A model generated the notes under the pieces. It saw nothing but the letters and a program-made list of their open reading frames with translations, was not told where the DNA came from and did not search any database. This document shows, piece by piece, positions 1 to 5,187 of a DNA stretch of 8,458 nucleotides. The position numbers and the translations under genes were made by a program. The stretch spans positions 1 through 8,458 of the forward strand of contig JAJRVC010000106.1 of assembly GCA_024277475.1 (NCBI GenBank). The letters are read 5' to 3'. The stretch is from Deltaproteobacteria bacterium (lineage in GTDB: Bacteria; Desulfobacterota; Desulfobacteria; Desulfobacterales; JAFDCJ01). How positions within the stretch are numbered: the first letter of the stretch is position 1; the number at the start of each line of letters is the position of its first letter.

Positions 1-26
1 CTGGCCGGAACAAACAGTGAATTGAT

Positions 27-68
27 TGAACGTCGAACACCGAACGCCCAACGTCGAATATTGATGAC
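27..68. repeat. Degenerate 7-bp tandem array, GAAC type
   Basis: Six consecutive heptads can be read: TGAACGT, CGAACAC, CGAACGC, CCAACGT, CGAATAT, TGATGAC. The GAA/CAA/GAT core recurs at an exact 7-base spacing. The 9-mer AACGTCGAA occurs at 29-37 and again at 50-58, exactly three units apart. A shorter, inverted copy of the same element lies at 5092-5120. The array is outside any credible gene, downstream of the solute-binding protein gene and its terminator. A 63-codon ORF that crosses it is not convincing. Confidence 0.75.
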
Positions 69-163
69 CCTGCGCTTTATCTATTTTAAAACAAGCGAAC
101 CGAAGAATTTCGAAAAATTGAATCATGGCATTTCTTTTCCGGCTTGTCGGGGATGTGGTAATA

Positions 164-194
164 AAAGGGCAAAGGGTTGCACCCTTTACCCTTT
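164..194 (-). terminator. Rho-independent terminator of the solute-binding protein gene
   Basis: AAAGGG-C-AAAGGG (164-176) pairs with CCCTTT-A-CCCTTT (182-194), giving a 13-position stem with one central C/A mismatch and a 5-base loop (177-181). Read on the minus strand, the stem is followed by TTTTATT, a short and interrupted T tract. It lies 35 bases past the stop codon of the minus-strand gene at 229-1509, which fits a terminator for that gene. Each arm is itself a direct repeat of a 6-mer, so slipped pairing is also possible. Confidence 0.65.
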
Positions 195-228
195 CAGCTT
201 TCCCGCAGGGTAAACAACATGGGGGCTG

Positions 229-1509
229 CTAATCTAGCGCATTGATCTTTTGAGCGGCTTTATCCAATGCCTGCTGGGGGGTCTCCCGGGCCAGAATAGC
301 GCTGATAATCGCCTTGGCCATAATATCCTCGGTTTCTTTATAGCGCGGCCATCTTTCAGCAATACTTCTGGAAACACTGGCCTTGAGCACATCCACATAG
401 GGTCCGATGATATCAGCCTTCTTCACATCGGGGTCGTCAAATACGGCCGGGATGCAGGCGATATTACCTTCATCTACAACTTCCGTCTTCTGGGCTTGAT
501 AGCCGCCGTAATTGATGGCGTATTTATAGGCCGCTTCTTTGTTTTTCGAATTGGCATTGACAGCAAACCCGGTAAGCGCTGCAATACCGCCCCAGTCGGG
601 ATTTTTGAGGTCCCGAACCGGATAGATGGCGGCGCCTACCTTGTCTGCACCATTTTGTTTGACGGTATTAAAAAGAATCATCGGTTCATCTACGGTCATG
701 GCTGCAATGCCGTTGATGATGGCATCCCAGTTGTCTCCTTCCACATAATCGGCCACCCCCTGGGGAACGACTTTGTATTTATTACGTAAATCCGCCAGGA
801 ACTGCAGTGCTGCCACGCCCTCGGGGCTGTTGACAATACATTTACCATTTTTATCGTATATCCTGCCACCGGACGCATACAGATACTGAAGATAAGTCTC
901 CAGTCCGAATTCCGGTCGGCCGCCGGCATAATGAAAACCCCACTGATCGATAACGCCGTCGTTGTTTTTGTCGAGGGTCAGCTTTTTGGCATACTCAACG
1001 AGTTCGTTCCAGGTCTTGGGGGGTTTATCGGGATCGAGTCCGGCGGCTTTGAACATATCCTTGCGGTAAATCAGCACCCGGCTGTTGCCCCACTGGGGTG
1101 AGGCATAAATTTTTCCATCGGCCCCAAAAGCACCCCGAACCGCCGGGCTGAATTTTTGCCACTGATCCTGGGGATAATTCGGGATGGGAGCTAAAAAACC
1201 GGCTCGGATAAAGTCCGCCATCCAGTAGTGAGACACATTGACCACATCAAAGGTGCTTTCACCCAGTGCGAGGGATTTGCTGATTTCAACATAAATCTTA
1301 GTGTCGGGAACCTCGATGACATCCACCTCGATACGGTTTTTTCTGAAGAAACGGGCATTGGTGATCATTACCGCCGGGTCGAAGCGCAGGGCGCCGAAAT
1401 TAGCGATGGTAATCTTTTTATCCGCCGCCACACCCTGCTGTGGAAATGTGATGAAGCAGCCTAACGCCATTGCCAGAACCAACATTCCAATTAATCCTCT
1501 TTTGAACAT
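229..1509 (-). CDS. Extracellular solute-binding protein, family 1 (ABC sugar-type)
   Basis: This 426-residue protein is a secreted binding protein of the SBP_bac_1 (MalE/UgpB-like) family. Such proteins capture a sugar or related ligand in the periplasm and deliver it to an ABC permease. The N-terminus is a typical signal peptide: basic MFKR, a hydrophobic core, and probable cleavage after VAA near residue 29. Cys18 does not sit in a good lipobox. Residues 180-188 read D-K-N-N-D-G-V-I-D, the calcium-binding-type loop (DxNxDGxxD) seen in several members of this family. Length is normal (about 400-450). The start is supported by AAAGGAG at 1517-1523, seven bases upstream. No permease or ATPase gene of the matching MalFGK type is in the window, and a terminator follows, so it looks like a monocistronic orphan binding protein. 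The ligand cannot be told from sequence. Upstream dehydrogenase debris and a GntR-type palindrome hint at a sugar acid or polyol, but this is inference. Confidence 0.92.
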   Translation of the reverse strand: MFKRGLIGMLVLAMALGCFITFPQQGVAADKKITIANFGALRFDPAVMITNARFFRKNRIEVDVIEVPDTKIYVEISKSLALGESTFDVVNVSHYWMADFIRAGFLAPIPNYPQDQWQKFSPAVRGAFGADGKIYASPQWGNSRVLIYRKDMFKAAGLDPDKPPKTWNELVEYAKKLTLDKNNDGVIDQWGFHYAGGRPEFGLETYLQYLYASGGRIYDKNGKCIVNSPEGVAALQFLADLRNKYKVVPQGVADYVEGDNWDAIINGIAAMTVDEPMILFNTVKQNGADKVGAAIYPVRDLKNPDWGGIAALTGFAVNANSKNKEAAYKYAINYGGYQAQKTEVVDEGNIACIPAVFDDPDVKKADIIGPYVDVLKASVSRSIAERWPRYKETEDIMAKAIISAILARETPQQALDKAAQKINALD

Positions 1510-1516
1510 GTTTGAT

Positions 1517-1613
1517 CTCCTTTCATGGTTAAAATTGTCGACAATACAGCCGTTTCCAAAAAAGATCAGGAAACCCCGGACCCATACCGATTTTTATTTA
1601 CCCTCCTTTCATG
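1517..1613. repeat. 11-bp direct repeat CTCCTTTCATG at both ends
   Basis: CTCCTTTCATG occurs at 1517-1527, where on the minus strand it carries the Shine-Dalgarno of the solute-binding protein gene. It occurs again at 1603-1613, at the broken end of the dehydrogenase remnant. The copies are 86 bases apart, in the same orientation. The second copy includes the stop codon of the remnant and an unused AAAGGAGGG. A duplicated operon junction or a rearrangement endpoint would explain this, but chance similarity of two ribosome binding sites cannot be excluded. Confidence 0.45.
1534..1545. promoter_or_regulatory. Candidate GntR-family operator palindrome
   Basis: ATTGTCGACAAT is a perfect 12-bp palindrome centred 30 bases upstream of the solute-binding protein start codon. 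Its core GTCGAC flanked by TT/AA fits the general GntR-family operator form (GT-M-K-AC). A site between promoter and ribosome binding site would suit repression of a catabolic transport gene. No regulator gene is present in the window, so the assignment is by motif and position only. Confidence 0.4.
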
Positions 1614-1740
1614 ACAGTTCTTGAATCGGCTCCGGCTTCACGTCAAAGACGGTAACACGGTACCCCGCTTTGAGCAGATTAGCCGCCATGGGTTTGCCCA
1701 TGTTTCCCAGGCCGATAAAACCAATTTGTTTTTTTTCCAT
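1609..1740 (-). pseudogene. N-terminal remnant of a 3-hydroxyisobutyrate/6-phosphogluconate dehydrogenase-like gene
   Basis: Read on the minus strand, these 43 codons plus stop start [20 protein letters not shown] and continue through [13 protein letters not shown]. This is the first beta-alpha-beta unit of a Rossmann fold, with the GxGxxG dinucleotide loop (GLGNMG, residues 10-15) and the following MA-NLLKAG helix typical of the beta-hydroxyacid dehydrogenase family (HibA, GarR, GlxR). The family is normally about 290 residues; here translation stops after residue 43 and nothing recognisable as the rest of the enzyme follows in the 100 bases before the solute-binding protein gene. The enzyme would oxidise or reduce a 3-hydroxy acid with NAD(P), but the catalytic Lys domain is missing, so it cannot be active. 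Position and strand suggest it once belonged to the same catabolic cluster as the downstream binding protein. Confidence 0.8.
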
Positions 1741-1742
1741 TT

Positions 1743-1850
1743 TTAAAGTGCTAATTTTTGTCCATACTTCTGATGAAATACCTTAAATTCCTTAATTGGA
1801 CCCATGTCCAATTCAGTTTCAGCTGCAACCCAGCCTGTTGAAGCGTCCAT
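1743..1850 (-). other. Short ORF (35 codons) directly before the dehydrogenase remnant; gene tail or small protein
   Basis: On the minus strand an ATG opens 35 codons (MDASTGWVAAETELD, then MGPIKEF, ending QKYGQKLAL) that stop with TAA only two bases before the ATG of the dehydrogenase remnant. Such spacing is typical of consecutive genes in an operon. A possible GAGGG ribosome binding site lies about 12 bases before the ATG. The peptide has a plausible mixed, charged composition, but I do not recognise it. An in-frame TGA lies seven codons upstream of the ATG, so it is either a small protein or the in-frame end of a gene broken upstream. The inverted repeat at 1794-1813 lies inside it. Confidence 0.3.
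1794..1813. promoter_or_regulatory. 8-bp inverted repeat, possible FadR/PdhR-type operator
   Basis: AATTGGAC (1794-1801) and GTCCAATT (1806-1813) form a perfect inverted repeat around the 4-base spacer CCAT. The AATTGG...CCAATT halves resemble operators of FCD-type GntR regulators such as PdhR and LldR, although the spacing is wider than in those. It lies 54 bases before the start of the minus-strand dehydrogenase remnant. Against this reading, it sits inside the 35-codon ORF and could be coincidental. Confidence 0.3.
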
Positions 1851-2127
1851 AAGCGCAAACAACCCTCATCCGGATAACCAAAGCAGGTTCTGTTGTCAAG
1901 CATATTTTTTTCGCCGGGGATGCAATTTCAGTCCGCCTTTTCAGAAACCCTGCTTTACAATGCGTTTAGATATTGTTACATTTACATATCTTTTGAAAAA
2001 ATGAATGCGTTCACCGTTCCGGGGTGCTGTTCTTTCGTAAGGGTTCAAAAATTCAGGAGTTTCCGTTCAAAGTTTTCAGACATAATCTTATTCCGTTTTC
2101 CGGTTCATCCGGGTCAGGAGTCCCAAA
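1851..2127. other. Non-coding spacer between divergent units
   Basis: This stretch separates the minus-strand remnants from the plus-strand FecR gene. Plus-strand ORFs of 66 and 84 codons cross it, but they lack a ribosome binding site and recognisable content, and they end near or overlap the FecR start. Apart from the weak minus-strand promoter at 1871-1899 and the FecR Shine-Dalgarno (AGGAG, 2116-2120) I see no supported feature. A CATAAT near 2080 could be a -10 box for the FecR gene, but no -35 goes with it. Confidence 0.5.
1871..1899 (-). promoter_or_regulatory. Weak sigma-70-like promoter candidate
   Basis: On the minus strand TTGACA (1899-1894), a perfect -35 hexamer, is followed after 17 bases by TATCCG (1876-1871), which matches the -10 consensus only in its first half. 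Transcription would begin near 1864, about 14 bases before the 35-codon ORF and the dehydrogenase remnant. The position is apt but the -10 is poor. Confidence 0.25.
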
Positions 2128-2991
2128 ATGCCGGCGTTAAGAAATAATCTCATTTATAGATCGTGCTTATTTCTAGTGTTACTTCTATTCGGGCAACCGT
2201 CTGTTGCTGAAATGACCATTGTAGAAAAATCGCTGCCTGCGGATGCTGTTGTCGAGGAAGTATTTCAAGGCGGCAGCGGGTTGCCGGTGGGAATAATACA
2301 AGCTGTGCGGGGGGAAGTGGTTGTTTTTCACCGTGAACCGACTGTGGGGTACCGGGCCGGAACCGGTTTGCCCCTCTATCATGGCGACACGATCAGCACC
2401 CGGAAAAATGGCCGGATTTTTTGCCGGCTTATCGACGGTACCATTTTTTCATTGGTGCCGGAGACAACCCTTACGATTCTTCAGTGCAACTATAATTCCG
2501 CCAGAAAAACCAGCGTATCTTTTCTGTCGTTAAAACGCGGAGACGGTCGGTTTCAGGTGAAGGCAAAGGAGGAAGTGCTCTCACATGTATTTAAAATCCA
2601 GACCCATACGGCCTATGCCCAAGCCCGGGAAGCTGATTTTATTATCATGGCAAGCCAAAATGCGACCGAACTTATTACATTCGAAAAAAGCCGACTTGAA
2701 GTGACCAATCTGGCGGAGCCGGAAGGGATCTTTTTTTTGTCGGATTTCCAGAGGACCACCGTTGGAGATAACCTGGGTCCTCAAATGGTTGAAACCGTCA
2801 CTCAAGATGAAGCCGAGGCCATGATAGCAGAAACGCGGTTGCTACCGCAGAGTAAATTATTTGCTTCCAGCGCGGAAAAATACCGCGAAGCGTATTCGGC
2901 CGCAGAAGCTTTGAAATCAGGCAGTAATGCTGATAATAATAATATAGAAAATCTTAACCCGGACGAGTCTGGATTGAAGATTGAAGAATAG
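2128..2991 (+). CDS. Exported FecR-domain protein
   Basis: This 287-residue protein begins with a signal peptide: basic MPALRNNLIYR, a hydrophobic stretch at about 13-22, and probable cleavage after SVA at residue 27. Residues about 54-195 match the FecR domain pattern: GIIQAVRGEVVV, then LYHGDTISTRKNGRI with a DGT-F-LVPET turn, and later FKIQTHTAYAQAREADF, where the family usually has a T-A-GVRGT-F motif. The C-terminal 80 residues are charged and low in complexity (NADNNNIENLNPDE), with no domain I know. In Gram-negative bacteria classical FecR proteins transmit outer-membrane signals to an ECF sigma factor through an inner-membrane helix. This one has no such helix after the signal peptide and no sigma-factor neighbour, so it is more like the periplasmic stand-alone FecR proteins of unknown role. 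The start is supported by AGGAG seven bases upstream. It seems to be a single-gene unit. Confidence 0.82.
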   Translation: MPALRNNLIYRSCLFLVLLLFGQPSVAEMTIVEKSLPADAVVEEVFQGGSGLPVGIIQAVRGEVVVFHREPTVGYRAGTGLPLYHGDTISTRKNGRIFCRLIDGTIFSLVPETTLTILQCNYNSARKTSVSFLSLKRGDGRFQVKAKEEVLSHVFKIQTHTAYAQAREADFIIMASQNATELITFEKSRLEVTNLAEPEGIFFLSDFQRTTVGDNLGPQMVETVTQDEAEAMIAETRLLPQSKLFASSAEKYREAYSAAEALKSGSNADNNNIENLNPDESGLKIEE

Positions 2992-3022
2992 TGGATAGCA
3001 GTCTTGAGCGTTATGCTATCTA
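2992..3022. terminator. Hairpin just after the FecR gene, possible terminator
   Basis: TGGATAGCA (2992-3000) pairs with TGCTATCTA (3014-3022), nine positions with one G-U, around a 13-base loop, starting at the base after the FecR stop codon. It has no good T tract (TAGTTTCTAT follows), so it is at best a weak terminator. TGGATAG can alternatively pair with CTATCCA at 3027-3033, so two mutually exclusive hairpins are possible. Confidence 0.35.
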
Positions 3023-3043
3023 GTTTCTATCCATAAATGGCCC

Positions 3044-3141
3044 TTTTTCCTCTGAGCGGCGTTCTCCGCGGGTTTACGTCTGCGAGGTACGAAAAGTACG
3101 TCTCAACATAAACCCTTGTGCGGCCTTGCTCAGAGAAAAAA
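3044..3141. repeat. Nested inverted-repeat element (structured RNA or MITE candidate)
   Basis: Three stems nest inside each other. The outer stem pairs CTCTGAGC (3050-3057) with GCTCAGAG (3128-3135), extended past one mismatch by TTTTT (3044-3048) against AAAAA (3137-3141). The middle stem pairs CCGC plus GGGTTTA (3066-3076) with TAAACCC (3109-3115) and GCGG (3120-3123), with a 4-base bulge. The inner hairpin pairs GAGGTAC (3084-3090) with GTAC/CTC (3096-3099, 3102-3104) around the loop GAAAA. The strand of any transcript is not evident. A miniature inverted-repeat element or a structured non-coding RNA would each fit; no transposase or target-site duplication is obvious. Confidence 0.55.
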
Positions 3142-3171
3142 TTGCTCATTTCTGAATTGGAAACTTACGCC

Positions 3172-3209
3172 AGTGCCCATGGATAAAAAGGGCTTCGTGG
3201 ACGGGCACT
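3172..3209. repeat. 7-bp inverted repeat with 24-base loop
   Basis: AGTGCCC (3172-3178) and GGGCACT (3203-3209) are perfectly complementary. The loop contains ATAAAAAGGGC, whose AAAAAGGGC is complementary to GCCCTTTTT at 3040-3048, just at the edge of the nested element. The two structures could therefore interact or be parts of one larger dispersed element. Confidence 0.4.
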
Positions 3210-3256
3210 ATCTATACGTCCGCAACGTTGACGAAACCTGGGGAGCACTTGACATA

Positions 3257-3298
3257 AAAGCTGAAAGATGAAGGCTCAAGGCTCAAAGCTGAAGGCTT
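3257..3298. repeat. Degenerate 7-bp tandem array, AAGGCTC type
   Basis: Six heptads in exact register: AAAGCTG, AAAGATG, AAGGCTC, AAGGCTC, AAAGCTG, AAGGCTT. The third and fourth units are identical and the first and fifth are identical. The array lies in the long spacer between the FecR and YihY-family genes and is not part of a credible ORF. Confidence 0.75.
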
Positions 3299-3341
3299 TA
3301 ACCTAAATTAAGCGGTTTTTTACTCGATCTGCACCGATCTC

Positions 3342-3371
3342 TTGCGCATATAAGCTTGCTTTGGGTATTAT
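3342..3371 (+). promoter_or_regulatory. Promoter-like pair upstream of the YihY-family gene
   Basis: TTGCGC (3342-3347) and TATTAT (3366-3371) are separated by 18 bases. The -10 is good and the -35 is only half matched. Transcription would start about 150 bases upstream of the gene at 3528, in an AT-rich stretch free of strong hairpins. Confidence 0.3.
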
Positions 3372-3527
3372 ATTTATTCCACTGTCCTTAACCGACTGTC
3401 GGAAAATTGTTACGGGATTTTCCTTAAGCAATAAAAAATTTACCCTCAGCGCCCTTCGCGTCTGCGGTGAACTATTACAACAAACCTAATAAACCCACAC
3501 CGGGTAGACAAAGTGAAAAGGTTTTCA

Positions 3528-4865
3528 ATGCAGGATATTCAGGGCGGGATCACTCGTACCATCGATTTTATCACTACCGATATCTGGCGTCTCCGGCTTG
3601 AAGATCTTCCCTTCGGCAAATCATTTCTGATCAAACAACTCAGAATTATTATTCTCACCGTGCGTGGTTTTTATGAGAACAAGTGTTTTGTTCGGGCATC
3701 GTCACTGACATTTTATACACTGCTCTCCATTGTCCCGGTGGTTGCGATGTTATTCGGGATTGCCAAAGGGTTTGGCTTTGAAAAAATTCTAGAAAAAAAA
3801 CTCTTCGAACAATTTCCCGCCCAACAGGAGGTGATGACCAAGGTCGTCGAATTTGCCCAATCACTGCTTGAATCTACCAAAGGCGGGTTAATTGCCGGTA
3901 TCGGCCTGGTTCTCCTTTTCTGGACGGTGATCAAAGTACTCAGCCATATTGAAGCATCGCTAAATGAAATCTGGCAGATTAAGGAACATCGGAGTTGGGG
4001 CAGAAAATTTAGTGATTATCTTTCCGTTCTGCTGATAAGCCCTTTGCTTGTGCTTATATCCAGCAGTGCAACGGTTTTCATAACCAGCCAGATTACCGCG
4101 CTGATGCATAAAGTAAAACTGCTGGGGATGATTAGTTCGCTTATCTTTTTGAGCTTCAAGCTGATCCCCTATGTAGTTGTCTGGATCCTTTTTACGGTCA
4201 TTTACGTCTTGATGCCGAATACCAAAGTTAATTTAAAGGCTGGTATTATCGCCGGCGTTGTGGCCGGGAGCATTTACCAGGTTGTCCAAATTTTCTATAT
4301 CAGCTTTCAAATAGGGGTTGCAAAATATGGCGCCATTTACGTAAGTTTTGCCGCGCTGCCATTATTTTTAATGTGGGTGCAGATCAGTTGGTGGATTGTG
4401 TTGTTCGGAGCCGAGCTTTCATTTGCCAACCAGAATGTCGATACCTATCAGTATGAGCCTGACAGCCACAAGGTCAGCCATGCTTTCAAAAAAGTGCTTA
4501 CCTTGCAGATTGCACATCTGTTAATAAAAAATTTTGAAAAAGGGGTCAGACCCTTCACCGATACGGAGATTTCCAACCGGCTTAAAATTCCCATTCGACT
4601 TGTTCACAACATTTTATATGAACTCGTTGAAAGCAGGGTGATTGCTGAAACCCGGACCAGGGAAGATCAACGATTTGGTTATCAGCCGGCCCGCGCGATC
4701 AATACCCTCACCATAAAATTTGTGATTGATGCTATAGAACAAAATGGGACCAACAGCATTCCCGTAGCAAGGAATGAGGAATTTGAGGCGCTGTCTGCTG
4801 CCATTGAAAAATTCAGAGAAGATATGGAAACGTCCCCGGCCAACCGTTTGTTAAAGGAAATTTAG
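3528..4865 (+). CDS. YihY/BrkB-family inner membrane protein with C-terminal winged-helix-like region
   Basis: This 445-residue protein belongs to the YihY/virulence factor BrkB family (formerly called RNase BN by mistake). The hallmark is the first membrane segment region, FVRASSLTFYTLLSIVPVVAMLFG (about residues 54-77). Six hydrophobic segments follow the family layout at roughly 60-80, 120-140, 165-190, 202-228, 238-260 and 270-298, including the conserved KYGAIYVSFAALPLFLMWVQ segment. Residues about 320-385, after the membrane part, look like a winged helix (FTDTEISNRLKIP-IRLVHNILYELVESRVI), as in longer YihY proteins. The function of the family is unsettled. I chose ATG 3528 because AAAAGG (3516-3521) lies six bases before it; a GTG at 3513 in the same frame would add five residues but has no ribosome binding site. 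No gene partner is adjacent. A heptad array begins at the base after the stop codon. Confidence 0.88.
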   Translation: MQDIQGGITRTIDFITTDIWRLRLEDLPFGKSFLIKQLRIIILTVRGFYENKCFVRASSLTFYTLLSIVPVVAMLFGIAKGFGFEKILEKKLFEQFPAQQEVMTKVVEFAQSLLESTKGGLIAGIGLVLLFWTVIKVLSHIEASLNEIWQIKEHRSWGRKFSDYLSVLLISPLLVLISSSATVFITSQITALMHKVKLLGMISSLIFLSFKLIPYVVVWILFTVIYVLMPNTKVNLKAGIIAGVVAGSIYQVVQIFYISFQIGVAKYGAIYVSFAALPLFLMWVQISWWIVLFGAELSFANQNVDTYQYEPDSHKVSHAFKKVLTLQIAHLLIKNFEKGVRPFTDTEISNRLKIPIRLVHNILYELVESRVIAETRTREDQRFGYQPARAINTLTIKFVIDAIEQNGTNSIPVARNEEFEALSAAIEKFREDMETSPANRLLKEI

Positions 4866-4907
4866 GCTGGGGACCGGATGCTGGTTGCTTGTTACTGGAG
4901 ACTGGCG
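4866..4907. repeat. Degenerate 7-bp tandem array, GCTGGTT type
   Basis: Six heptads in exact register: GCTGGGG, ACCGGAT, GCTGGTT, GCTTGTT, ACTGGAG, ACTGGCG. The array begins at the base immediately after the stop codon of the YihY-family gene, so the repeat and the gene abut without a spacer. Confidence 0.7.
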
Positions 4908-5002
4908 TTTAGAAGGTATAAAAGCGGAGCCACCGGCTAAAAAACGGCTAGTTTAATCGAAAAAGAAACTTTGGTCTTTGTTATTTTCATACCCGTAAAA
5001 AG

Positions 5003-5022
5003 TCAAAATTCTTGAATTTTGA
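5003..5022. repeat. AT-rich inverted repeat
   Basis: TCAAAATTC (5003-5011) and GAATTTTGA (5014-5022) form a perfect 9-bp inverted repeat around TT. The centre is too tight for a stable RNA loop, so a protein-binding palindrome or a dispersed repeat is more likely than a terminator. Confidence 0.45.
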
Positions 5023-5060
5023 TCTTATAACCTATTGTAATTATTAAGTGTGAAATTTTA

Positions 5061-5088
5061 TTTTTGTGCTTTTTGTGCCTTTTTGCGG
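5061..5088. repeat. 9-bp tandem repeat TTTTTGTGC
   Basis: TTTTTGTGC occurs twice in perfect tandem (5061-5078), then after one extra C a third, altered unit TTTTTGCGG follows (5080-5088). The period differs from the 7-bp arrays nearby. Confidence 0.6.
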
Positions 5089-5091
5089 CCA

Positions 5092-5120
5092 CATCAATAT
5101 TCGACGTTCAATCAGTTCAA
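5092..5120 (-). repeat. Inverted, contracted copy of the 27-68 heptad array
   Basis: The reverse complement of 5092-5114 is identical over 23 bases to 23-66 once bases 38-58 (21 bases, three heptads) are left out of the latter. On the minus strand the heptad phase continues to 5120 with TTGAAC. This shows that the two arrays are one repeat family in opposite orientation, differing by whole units. Confidence 0.75.
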
Positions 5121-5139
5121 GGGTACGGCCTGTGCTTAC

Positions 5140-5174
5140 AATCCTAAATCCCAGATCACAAAACCGAAATCAAA
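5140..5174. repeat. Degenerate 7-bp tandem array, AATCCNA type
   Basis: Five heptads in exact register: AATCCTA, AATCCCA, GATCACA, AAACCGA, AATCAAA. The ATC/AAC core recurs at 5141, 5148, 5155, 5162 and 5169. The array ends one base before the Shine-Dalgarno of the downstream gene. Confidence 0.7.
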
Positions 5175-5175
5175 T

Positions 5176-5181
5176 AAGGAG
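5176..5181 (+). promoter_or_regulatory. Shine-Dalgarno that sets a TTG start
   Basis: AAGGAG is followed by the 7-base spacer TCTATTT and TTG at 5188. It is the best ribosome binding site in the upstream part of the open frame and coincides with the point where the encoded sequence changes from repeat-derived to protein-like. Confidence 0.75.
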
Positions 5182-5187
5182 TCTATT

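Larger units (their letters stand above)
2992..3512. other. 521-bp non-coding region rich in inverted repeats
   Basis: No ORF here has a plausible start and length. The first half carries the post-FecR hairpin, a nested structured element at 3044-3141, and a second hairpin at 3172-3209. Bases 3257-3298 are a heptad array. The stretch 3300-3512 is AT-rich and contains a promoter-like pair (3342-3371). Around 3443-3472 is a CTCAGCGCCCTTCGCG-like segment followed by TCTGCGGTGAAC, with roughly 7-8 base spacing of CG steps, which resembles dispersed intergenic repeats rather than coding DNA. Confidence 0.6.
4866..5187. other. 322-bp spacer made almost entirely of repeats
   Basis: In order it holds a heptad array (4866-4907), a region with no clear signal (4908-5002), a 20-bp near-palindrome (5003-5022), a 9-bp tandem repeat (5061-5088), an inverted GAAC-type heptad array (5092-5120), a second heptad array (5140-5174) and the Shine-Dalgarno of the next gene (5176-5181). 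An open frame from a GTG at 5050 runs through the right half into the next gene, but that part encodes repeat-derived residues and is not believed to be protein. Confidence 0.65.

Noticed and set aside
250..789. 179-codon plus-strand ORF opposite the solute-binding protein gene
   Set aside because: It lies wholly antisense to a well supported gene, has no ribosome binding site and encodes nothing I recognise.
1516..1608. 18-codon leader peptide (MGPGFPD...) upstream of the solute-binding protein
   Set aside because: The ATG is too far from the AAAGGAGGG and there is no sign of an attenuator or regulatory codon run.
1804..2147. Plus-strand ORFs of 66 and 84 codons in the spacer before the FecR gene
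   Set aside because: They have no ribosome binding site or family-like content, and the second overlaps the FecR start.
3044..3141. Nested hairpin as an integron attC site
   Set aside because: The expected terminal core boxes with GTTRRRY and RYYYAAC are not present and no integrase or cassette gene is near.
27..5174. Heptad arrays as a possible CRISPR
   Set aside because: Units are 7 bp, contiguous and degenerate; there are no 25-40 bp repeats with unique spacers and no cas genes.
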